Assembly (NCBI GenBank): GCA_025084515.1
Contig: JAJAGP010000096.1
Span: 558,001 to 622,000 of the forward strand
Length of the DNA stretch: 64,000 bases
Source: Ancistrus triradiatus
Taxonomy: Eukaryota; Chordata; Actinopteri; Siluriformes; Loricariidae
Direction of reading: 5' to 3'
Under the pieces are notes generated by a model that saw only the letters and a program-made list of their open reading frames with translations, made no database searches and was not told the DNA's origin. Shown here one piece after another: positions 27,001 through 39,000 of this stretch (position 1 is its first letter; each line of letters starts with the position of its first letter). The position numbers and the translations under genes were made by a program.

Positions 27001-30000
27001 AGAACACAGATGATACCAGCAACAAGGTGAGCTCATTCCAGACTTCACATTTACAGGACAGTGTGAGAGCTGAAGACCAGGGATGGAAAAGTAACAAGCC
27101 CTGTCACAGCCGTGAATCCATCGGGAGCTGCCTCTGCCAGCTTTGCTCACGTGGATGTAGAGACTGTTCTAACTTGGTTGATGTGTTTAGAGACTTTTTT
27201 CTGTAAGTTCATTGGGTTGGTGAGGAAGTGCTGTAAATGGCATTCCTATGAGTATGTGCATGTCCTATTGTAAGTAGTACTCCTTTGGTTCTCGACTACA
27301 CCCTGTATATTCTCTCTAAAACATAACTACAATATAAACCGCTTCACATTCAGTCTTTGAGTCTCTGTTTCATCTGGCTGGTCTTCCGTGTTGTTTGTAA
27401 TACTGTGTATTGATGCATTTTTGGCTTCTGTCAAACAGAAGCACCAGTCGTTTCTATCGCTGGCGTTTTCAGTGGTATCTGCGTCTGCCTTTATGAAATG
27501 TTTTGATTTTATTTCATTCTACTGTTTTATTATTCTTTTACGTATTCTTTTGTGTTGACTTTCGCTTGTGTAAAGCATTTTGTAAAACGTTGGCTGAAAA
27601 AAGGTGTTGTTATATAAAAATAAAGGCTTATTAGTATTATGATCCTCTGACTAGGGCTGGACAAAACATGATATTTTAACCTCATGGTATCTTCACATCT
27701 TCACTCAGTAACAAAAGGAACCCCTTGCAGATTGTCAGAAAGTGATTGCATTACTATCCTCATACATATCGGTATCGACTGATGAAATGTATCGCGATAA
27801 GAGTTTTTTCCCCATATCGCCCAACCCTGACACATTTATGTATGGTTTGAACAGTTTTCTGGTGAGAACAAGGCATTCGGATTCAAATCTCCAAAGCAGT
27901 CCGTTCTCACCCTGCCACACTGCTTCCGGAGGAGCTGTCGGAGATCTGCGAGCTGGCGATCCACTTGGTCTCGCCGACCACGGTGCGGGCGTGCGGAAGC
28001 CGTCCCACGTCCTTCACGGTCATCATGAGGTGCCGCGAAGACTTGAGCACTCGCACGGCCTCGTCGTGAGGAATGCTCAGGAAGCTGCGCCCGTTGACCT
28101 CCAGGATCTGATCTCCCACCTGCAGGCCAGGAGCACAGAGAGGGTCGGATGGAGGGACAGGGGCAGGCCTAGCCGGACATGGAGCGGCGGAATCAGAGGT
28201 GGTACGCTGAAGGGTGAGGAAGGGATTAGAGAAAAGGTTACAGTGTGATAGACAGGAGCCCGGTGCGAACGCGTTCAAAGATGTGAGCGCACATCAATAA
28301 TGCAAATGCACACATATTGATAAGCAGGCGCAGAATAAATCAGCAGGTGTTAAAGTGATTGGCATTCAGTGTCGGCCTCTGCATGCGGTCGCTTCTTCGT
28401 CCTGCTCGTCTCTTATCTTGTCCTTCTACTCAGCCTGATTCATTATCCTCACCTTACCTGCGGCTCTTCTACTCACTTTCAATATTTCAAATTCGAGATC
28501 ATAAAACAAACAGAAAAAAACAGCTAAGATCATGACAGGTGGGTGTGGCACATTTTTTTCAATTCTTTAACTTCCAGATTGTATATACAGGTAAGCGCTG
28601 TTTAACGCAATCCTATCAATGTCCATTCACTGTAACGATTAAGGTCTAAACTATTACAGAGGTGCTTGAAAGTTTGAAAATGTTCTATATTTCAGCAATG
28701 TTCTTTTTGGAGAGCAGTGGCTTTCTCCTTGCAACCCTGCCATGCACACCATTGTTGTTCAGTGTTCTCCTGATGGTGGACTCATGAACATTAACATTAG
28801 CCAATGTGAGAGAGGCCTTCAGTTTCTTAGAAGTTACCCTGGGGTCCTTTGTGACCTCGCCAACTATTACACGCCTTGCTCTTGGAGTGATCTTTGGTCG
28901 GCCACTCCTGGGGAGGGTAACAATGGTCTTGAATTTCCTCCATTTGTACACAATCTGTCCGACTGTGGATTGGTGGAGTCCAAACTCTTTAGAGATGGTT
29001 TTGTAACCTTTTCCAGCCAGATGAGCATCAGCAACTCTTTTTCTGAGGTCCTCAGAAATCTCCTTTGTTCGTGCCATGATACACTTCCATCTGATGTGTG
29101 GTGTGAAGAGCAGACTTTGATAGATCCCTGTTCTGTAAATAAAACACCTGACTTCACCTTCAAATTAACTGTGAATCCTAGCGGTTCACATACTTTTGCC
29201 ACTCACTAATATGTAATAATGGATAACTTTCCTCAATAAATAAATGACCAAGTATAATATTTTGTCTCGTTTGTTTAACTGGGTTCTCTTTATCTACTTT
29301 CAGGACTTGTGTGACAATCTGATGATGTTTAGGTCACATTTATGCAGAAATATAGAAACTTCTAAAGAGTTCTTAAACTTTCAAGCACCACTGTATAACA
29401 CATTTTAGTAGGAAATATAAATCTGTCTTTGTCAATTTAAAACAGCCTTAAATCATTTTTTTGAAAAAGCTTTCATTTAAAAATTATATCCTTACATATA
29501 TAGAAGAGGAAATATAATTATATGGGCATTATTTAGTCCAATATACAGTAATATGCAAAAGTCTCAGGCCACCATTAGCTCTATCGGTTAGCAATGGTAT
29601 AATGACCATATACAACATATAGCTGATGATTAGACTCTCCATAATACACGTTTCCGCTGATCTTCATTCCGATCTTTGTGAGCTTCAGCATACATTCGCC
29701 TTTTCACCCTGCTCTCCCATTGAAAAAATTGTCTCTTCCAAAAAAACAACGAAGCTGCCAGATACTGCTATTGCTCAAGCGTGAGGTTAGGTCACGCTAA
29801 ATACCACTGCACCCTGTGTTCCATTTTTTAAATACCGCATAAAAATATAACGTATTTTCTGGTTCCATTCTAATAAAAAAGCTCTACAATCTCTAAAACA
29901 AATGGTATATCTAATTTAATGGTGGCCTGAGACTTTGGCACAGCCCTCTAAATACACTGTAGGTTCTCGTGTCATTCAGAAGATCATACTTTTGCCCTTT

Positions 30001-33000
30001 GTGCATCAGGAGACTCCGACATCAATAACGCTGTAACTAAAAAGAGAGAACCAGCAGGTAAGACGGGCATGAGGGCTCCCACGAGACACCGGCGACTCAC
30101 CTTCACCACAGCCATGGTACGTGAGAGGCAAGCTGAAAGCAACCCACATACCAAATCAACTCTACGACATGAACCCATGCCCTCAGTCCAAGGCAGGGAG
30201 GCACAACCCCCTGGAGACAGAGGACTGAAGCCCAGCCCAGAAACACAAATGACCCAACAACAGGTTGGTTAACCAGACTAAAGGGCACAATAGAGTAAGA
30301 TAACTAGCCCCGGAGCCAGCCAAACAAATCTGGAGAGATTAAATTAAAGTCTGTGTCATTTAGTACATTTTGAATCTAGATTTAAAAATTGGTAAGTCAG
30401 GAGGTTATTCCATGGTGGTTAGATATACAGTGGTGCTTGAAAGTTTGTGAACCCTTTAGAATTTTCTATATTTCTGCATAAAAATGACCTAAAACATCAT
30501 CAGATTTTCACATACAGTAAGTTCTAAAAGTAGATAAACAGAACCCAGTTAAACAAATGAGACAAAAATATTATACTTGGTCATTTATTTATTGAGGAAA
30601 ATGATCCAATATTACATAGTACAATTAGTGAGTGGGCAAAAGTATGTGAGCCTTTTGCCTTTCAGTATCTGGTGTGACCCCCCTGTGCAGCAAATAACTG
30701 CCAGCTGAAACTCTTTTCCTGTAAGCCTTGGCTGATCCTTCCTGCAAACCACCTGCTCGCTGCTTGGAGGAATTTTTTAGCCCATTCCTCCGTTACAGAA
30801 ACAATCTTCAGCTTCTGGGATGGTTGGTGGGTTTCTCACATTTTAGCTGGCTCGCTTCAGGTCCTTCTACTAACATTTCTATTGGATTAAAGGTCAGGCA
30901 CTTTGACTTGGCCATTCCAAAACATGAAACTTTATTTCTTCTTTAACCATTTCTTTGGTATAGAACGGGCTTGTTGTGCTTTAGGGTCGTTGTCTTGCTG
31001 GCCATGACCCACCCTTCTCTTTGAGGCTTCAGTTCATGGACAGATGTCCTGGACATTTTTCCTTTAGCAATTCTCTGATATCATTTTCAGAATTTCATTG
31101 TTCCATCAGTGATGGCAAAGCCGTTTCCTGCCCAGATGCAGCAAAAACAGGGCCCAAACCATGATACTACTAAACCACCACCATGTTTCACAGATGGGAT
31201 AAGGGTTCTTTATGAACAGAATGCAGTGTTTTCCTTTCATCTCCAAACATAACGCTTTTCTTTAAACCAAAAAGTTTCTATGTTGGTCTCATCCCGTCCA
31301 CAAAAAACATTCTTCCAATATAGCCCTTCTGGTTTTCTCCACGTGATCTTCTTAGCAAAACTGCAGGAACAAGCAGCAATGTTCTTTTTTTGGAGAAGCA
31401 GTGGCTTTCTCCTTGCAACCCCTGCCATGCACCACCATTGTTGTTCAAATGATCTTTTCTGGATGGGTGGACTCATGAACATTAACATTAGCCAATGTGA
31501 AGAGAGGGGCCCTTCAGTTGCTTAGAAAGTTACCCGCTGGGGTCCTTTGTGGACCTCACCAACCTATTACAACAACACACGCCTTGCTCTTAGAGTGATC
31601 CCTTTGTGGGTCGACCAGTCCCTGGGGGAGGGTAAACAATGGTCCTTGAATTTCCTCCATTTGTACACAATCTGTGTCTGACTGGTGGATATGGTGGAGT
31701 CCAAACTCTTTAGAGATGGTTTTTGTAACCTTTTTCCAGCCTGATGAGCATCAAACAGCTCTTTTTCCGGACGTCCTCAGAAAATCTCCTTTGTTCGTTG
31801 CCATGATAAACCTCACTTCCACAAACGTGTTTTGTGAAGAAGCAGGGGACTTTGATAGATCCCTGTTGTTTCTTTAAAATGAAACAGGGTGCCCACTCAC
31901 ACCCTGATTGTCATCCCATTTGATTGAAAACACCTGACTCTAATTTCACCTACAAATTAAACTGCTAAATCCTAGAGGTTCACATACTTTTTGCCACTCA
32001 CCTAATATGTTACATTGAATCATTTTCCTCAATAATTAAATGACCAAGTATAATATTTTTGTTGTCCCAATTTGTTTAACTTGGGTTCTCTTTATCTACT
32101 TTTAGCTTTTAGAAAATCTGATGATGTTTTAAGTCATTTTTATTGCAAGAAATATAGAAAATTCTAAAGGGTTCACAAACTTTCAAGCACCACTTTGTAC
32201 ATTCGGTATTAGTAATCCCTCGGTGAAGGTGCCAAAACCCTAGAGCACAAGGAGACACAAAAACAAACTAACAAGTGTGCCGTTTACGCTAAGCTGGGAC
32301 GGATGATTTCGACCTTAAATCTGGATCCTCAAAAGTGAGAGGAGTTACCGGGGAGAGGTTTAGCCAGTTGGTTGCACCACTATCCTTATGTCTATCCGCA
32401 AGAAACAACCATGCCAGTTTGTAACAACCGAACCTCGACTGAGTCTCCCGACTGAGCTCGATATCTTCTCTTACAAGATCTGATTGTCTATCCACTTCCA
32501 TTCCCCGCACATACGTCCTTCCTGACTGCCTACTATCGACTAACTTTCCATTCCCCGCCGTTACATACCCTTCTATATCCCATGTCCTTTGCTCCCTTTA
32601 TCGCCCCCTGCCACCTCCGCGCCTACTCATCCCACATTTCTCTCCCTACTACCTCCTTCTGTTCGCTTCCCCGTCTTTGTACCGCTTCTTTTTGCTTGCC
32701 TTTTTTTTCTGGGTGCGCCTCACATCTTTGCCTCTCCCCAGCCTGCAAGCACGTCTGGTCTTTTTTATTGGACCGATGCTTGCTCTGACTCTCCGGCTAA
32801 AGAAGGAATGCTCAAGGGTAATTAAGCTGCCTCTTTAGCGCTAATCATATTAATAAATGCATAATAATTTTTTCTCCGAAAATTACAGACTGCTAAATGA
32901 GATCCACGCTCCAGATGGAGCCTGGACGAGCCGCGCAAGTGCTAGATCTTTATTTTAGCCATCTGCGAAATATACGGCCACGGATATGATTATTGGAGGA

Positions 33001-36000
33001 TGCAGCATAATCAACCGAGGAGCTTAGGAAACTGAATTAGGTCCAAATTCACATTTGATTGCACTGATTACGTCTCAAAAGAGCCGGAAGCTTGCAACCA
33101 GTTGGCAATCAGTTAATCGAGATCATTGCTGACTTTACTGTAGGACTTTAAATTTATTTACATTTTTTACATTATTAACAAAAATAAAATAGGCTGTGTT
33201 GTTACGTAAAACGTACGCAACATGACTAACTGCAGCTCCACTGGAGGGTTAAGTATCATCTTCTAGTACATGTTTATTTTGAAAGGAAATCTGTAAGCCA
33301 TGGTTGCAACAACAATCTAATCTAATGGTGGCCTAAGACTTTTGCACTGTGCTGTATATGATTTAAAGACTGGTTCACCCCTATTACTTTCACCAAATGC
33401 ATGTTTATTATAATAAATGATAGCGTTAGACCTGCAGGCTGTGCCGCTCAGGCACTTGTAAATGACCCCCATCCGGTAAAAGTGCTGTTATATTAAACTA
33501 GCCTTCATGGAACACAGTCAGGTAATCAGCTTCCATCATTTCCAAATTGAACTGGGTTGATTATACGCTTCAGTAGTCCGTGTCTGGACCTCTTATATTT
33601 TTTGGGTAGGAGCTGCTAATATATGTACATTTCCAGAACTGTCACCATGTAAATGATTTTCAAAGTTTAGTTACAGTGGGGGCCAAAAACGTATTTAATT
33701 TTGCCACTGATTGTGCAAGTTCTCCCCTACTTAGAAAGATTTGAAGAGAGGGCTGTTAATTTTGTTCATTCATTAGCTACACTTTCAACTATAAAGAGAC
33801 ACAATGATGGGGAAAAAACTCCAGGGAAATCCACACTGTAGGATTTTAAAGAATTTAATATTGTAAATCATGGTGAAAAATAAGTAAGTTGGGGTCACCC
33901 ACAAACAAGGCAAGGAGAATTTTCTGGCTCTCACAAAACGTGTAACTTCATTTTAAGAAGCTCTTCTGTCCTCCCACCTCGTTACCTGTTATATTAATGG
34001 CAACCTGTTTCCTGACCTCGTTAACTGTATAAAAGACACCTGTCCCTCCACAGCCTCTCACGAAACAGTCGAAAGGACAGACTCCAAAAATCAACCATGG
34101 CCAAAAAGACCAAAGGAGCTGCCAAAGGGGAAGGAACCCAGAAAAGAAAATTGTTAGAACCGCACCAAGGCTGGGAAGAGTGAATCTACAAGGCAAAGCA
34201 AGTTTTTTGGTTGTGAAAATAAATCAACCTGTGGGAGCAATTTCTTTTTCCTGGTTTCCAGATCGGCCAGTTTAATTATTTATATTTATCATTAATCGAT
34301 TTGGTGGTGCCTCGTATTTCTTAATTAATTAATATGTTTTAATTAACAAAGTTTAATTAAAAATTAATCCAATTAAAGTGTAGTCTTAGTTCGCTACACA
34401 TGTCCAGGTCCATCTGAAGTTTACCAGAGAGCATATGGATGATCCAGAAGAGGATTGGGAGAAGAAGAATGGAGAAGGAAACCCCATAGGAAATTTGTGG
34501 AGGGAGTTGAAAGTCCGTGTCGCCCCAAAACATCACTGCTCTAGAAGAGATCTGCATGGAGGAATGGGCCAAAATACCAGCTACAGTGTGCACACCTGGT
34601 GAAGACTTACAATTAATATTTTACCTCTGTCACTGCCAACAAAGGTTATGTTAAGTATTGAGTTGAACTTTTGTTATTGACCAAATACTTATTTTCCACC
34701 ATAATTTACAATTAAATTCTTTAAAAATCCTACACTGTGATTTCCTGGATTTTTTCCCCTCATTTTGTCTCTCATAGTTGAAGTGTACCTATGATGAAAA
34801 TTACAGACCTCTCTCATCTTTCTAAGCAGGAGAACTTGCACTTTTTTGCCCCACTGTATGATCAGAGTCTATAGAGTGTATTTTAGATGTTACGCTTCCC
34901 GATGCACTGTAGATATACATCGACCCAGAAACCAGTCCTTAGCATCAACAGCATGCAAAAAGTGGTAATGAATTGCAAATCATGTTTCAAGGTCACGGCT
35001 AGCGTAATGCTTAAGCATCACCACAGCTTGTTATGGAATTTTGATCTAATCCTGAGTAAGCTCTGAGTACAGTTGGATATCGAAATTCCAAAAACTGCAA
35101 ACCCATTAAAAAAAAAAAAGTGGATTCCTCTTATCGGTTCCTACTAACGCATTTTATGCTTCAAATACATTAACACAAACATACGTCTGTATTAAGGAGG
35201 CACCTCACTGCCAGGACCGGTGGGTCGGAAAATTTTGGCTCCACTTTGGCTTATCGTAGTAAAACAACAACCTCGGAAAACTAAACTTCTCTGAGCTACT
35301 ACTGGTCATCAGTACACTCTATGGCTGAAATGATGAACCTGTGACCCAAAAGGAAAGTACTTTTTTGTACATAAAGCTTTTTCTTTCAATGTAAACCTAT
35401 TAAAATGTTTAGTTTCCCATTGGACCACGTTCCTCATTTTAGCAGTAGAGAGAACGTCTGACCAGTAGTAACTAAGAAGCTCAGTGTTCCCACATCACTG
35501 CTTTAGTACATTAAGAAAAAGGTAAAAATTATTACTTCTGAAGGTGAAATACAAAAAACACTTCATACCAAAACATCTGGCACCCTTTTCACCATTTTGG
35601 ACTCGAAACATGGAATCGAGAGACGGGTTGGAACAACTTTCGAATAACTTAGACCCTAACTGTGTAATTATCGTTATCGATAATCGCACACTCCTAACAG
35701 ACACGATTCCTATTCTTAAGTCGTAGATGTTAACCTTTATAGGTCCAGACCTGTTCGTCACTACATCTCGTCTGAAGTACGCCTGATACCCAGACTCGGC
35801 ATGAAATCTGCTGATATTACCCTCAGACAGCCGGGCAAAAGGTGAAGCGGATCGGCAGCGTGACGGACAGGTTATCATCAGGACAGTGACACATCAGGAG
35901 TTCGATCGACAGTCATTATTCTCACATTAAGTCTCTCCCTCCTTCTTTCCCTACATCAGTATTGTTCTTTTTATATGGCAGGATAACAAAGGAGTAAAGC

Positions 36001-39000
36001 ATCTGGCATTTGGAGTGCTTCTCGCTGTGGCATTTCCTTTCTCTTCTCCTCGGTGATGGATTGATAAGAAATCAACTCTGGTCCCGTCTGTTCCTGCTGA
36101 GGCAAGCTAGAAAAGGGCTGCGAGATTTGAGGGATGAATCGGAGCGCTGCTTTCAGCCCAGGTCACGTCACGTCCAAAACAATCTGCCAGAAGGTTGCAC
36201 AACTGAACTGTAAACGTCAATAAATACTAGCTGTGTAACGATCATGATCCGGCGTCCAGATGTCACATGACCTCTCTTTAGAGCTACTGCATTTTTCGAA
36301 CACCAGAGGGCAGGAGTCATACGACAGTCCACTCTACAACGGAAACCGGAGAGATTTGAATAGATTTGTATACAGTGGGGTCAAAAAGTATTTTAGGTCA
36401 GGCCACGTGATTGTGCAAGTTCCCTACTTAGAAAGATGAGGAGAGGTCTGTAATTTCCATCAGCCACTGATTGTGCAAGTTCTCCTACTTTAGACAAGAT
36501 GAGAGAGAGGTCTGTAATTTTCCATCATAGGTACACTTCAACTATGAGAGAGACAAAAACCCAGGAAATCACATTGTAGGATTTTTAAAGAATTTAATTA
36601 TAAATCATGGTGGAAAATAGTATTTGGTCCACCCACAAACAACACTTTGTGATAAAAAACCCAACTTGTCGTGTTTGAAGGAAGAAGAATGCTGAGTTGC
36701 ATCCCAAGAACACAACACTTACTGTGAAGCATGGGGGTGGAAACATCATGCTTTGGGGCTGTTTTTCTGCAGAAGGGGCAACAGGACGACTGATCTGTGT
36801 TAAAGAGAAGAATAACGGGGCCATGTATTGTGAGATTTTAAGCCAAAACCTCCTTCCATCAGTGAGAGCATTGAAGATGGAACGTGGCTGGGTCTTCCAG
36901 CATGACAATGATCCCAAACACACCGCTCGGGCAATGAAGGAGTGGCTCCATTAAAAAGCATTTCAAGGTCCTGGAGTGCCCTAGCCAGTCTCCAGACCTC
37001 AGCCCCATAGAAAATTAGTGAAGGGAGTTGAAAGTCCGTGTTGCCCCAAAACATCACTGCTCTAGAGGAGATCTGCATGGAGGAATGGACCAAAATACCA
37101 GCTACAGTGTGTGCCAACCTGGTGAAGACTTATAGGAAACGTTTGACCTCTGTCATTGCCAACAAAGGTTATGTTACAAAGTATTGAGTTGAACTTTTGT
37201 TATTGACCCAAATACTTTTTTTCCACCATAATTTACAATTAAATTCTTTAAAAATCCTGTAATGTGATTTCCTGGATTTCTCTCATAGTTGAAGTGTACC
37301 TATGATGAAAATTACAAACCTCTCTCATCTAAGTAGGAGAACTTGCACAATCAGTGACCTGACTAAATTACTTTTTGCCCCACTCTACATAGGAGATGTG
37401 TCTCACGCACACAATTGATGCTAAATTGCATTTGACAGACGGAGCATGAGAACAGGATCTCAGCCTAGCCAAAGAGGGAGGCACAATCGCACTTCAAAAA
37501 AGTGTTTTTGGATATTTTAATCAGTAAGCTTGTTTGCTTACTGTGGGATTTTCACTTTAAGACAGCACTTAGTTATTGACATTTTTAGCTATTAAATTTG
37601 ACTTTGCAATGTGCAAAGGAACTAGTTTTTTTAAAAATAATGTGCACTGTTTTGCCGTGTGTACGCTCCATAATTCAAAAAGCAACGCCTTTTATAATCG
37701 AATGTAAAATTCAATAATCGTGAGAAGATAGAATGAAGAACTCAGTATCCTGAATCGTAAGCAGTGTATATCGCTACACCCCTAACGAAGCCTTAAACTG
37801 CAAAACAACATCATTTCATTACCGAGTTTCAGATTCAGTAGACTATGACCCAATCAGCATGGATAACAAAGGCATTTGCCTTTCTGACACCAGCTTTCTC
37901 TTAAAATTGGAGCCCTCATGATTTTATGAACCGGCTTCCATGAGAAATGCTTTATTTATCGTCATGCTGGGAAGCGTAATTAAGAGTATAAACCATCCCG
38001 CATTTAGCAAACTTATGGTACATGACTACAACAATTGATTAAATGTTAAAAGCCATATTTGAAATAGGTCTTTTATACATGCCTACAGTGGGGCAAAAAA
38101 GTATTTAGTCAGTCAGCCACTGATTGTTGCAAGTTTTTTTGTTTCCTCCTATTTAGAAAGATGAAAGAGGTCTGTAATTTTCATCATAGCTACACTTCAA
38201 CTATGAGAGACAAAATGAGAAAAAAATTCCAGGAAATCACATTGTAGGATTTTTAAAGAATTTAATTGTAAATCATGGTGAAAAATAAGTATTTGGTCAG
38301 TAACAAAAGTTCAACTCAATACTTTGTAACATAACCTTTGTTGGCAATGACAGAGGTCAAACGTTTCCTGTAAGTCTCCACTAGGTTGGCACACACTGTA
38401 GCTGGTATTTTGGCCCATTCCTCCATGCAGATCTCCTCTAGAGCAGTGATGTTTTGGGGCTGTGATTGGGCAACCGGACTTTCAAATCCCTCCACACATT
38501 TTCTATGGGGTTGAGGTCTGGAGACTGGCTAGGCCACTCCAGGACCTTGAAATTCTTTTTACGGAGCCACTCCTTCATTGCCCGAGCAGTGTGTTTGGGA
38601 TCATTGTCATGCTGGAAGATCCAGCCACGTTCCATCTTCAATATTCTCACTGATGGAAGGAGGTTTTGGCTTAAAATCTCACGATACATGGCCCTGTTCA
38701 TTCTTCCTTTAACACGGATCAGTCGTCCTGTCCCCTTTGCAAAAAAAAACAGCCCCAAAGCATGATGTTTCCACCCCCATGCTTCACAGTAGGTATGGTG
38801 TTCTGGGATGCAACTCAGCATTCTTCTTCCTCCAAACACGACGAGTTGAGTTTTTACACCAAAAAGTTCTATTTTGGTTTCATCTGACCAGCATGATATT
38901 CTCCCAATCCTCTTCTGGACCATCCATATCCATATTTTTTCTCTCCTGGCAAACTTCAGAACGGGCCTGGACATGTACTGGCTTAAGCAGTAACACGCAA

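Larger units (their letters stand above)
21591..27910. other. whirlin intron 4
   Basis: About 6.3 kb. It holds a small MITE (21784), a CA repeat (22358), a family A transposon (22489), trinucleotide repeats (24136), a SINE (25945) and a hAT-like MITE (27653). Segments 24340-25740 and 26150-27640 show nothing certain. Confidence 0.65.
36230..37783. mobile_element. hAT-like element split by a Tc1 insertion
   Basis: The left end GTGTAACGATCATGATCC at about 36232 and the right end TATATCGCTACACCCCTA at about 37783 match the ends of the hAT MITE at 9671 in type. The left arm includes AACACCAGAGGGC. The family A transposon at 36373-37385 interrupts it. The non-Tc1 part is about 540 bases. Confidence 0.6.
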
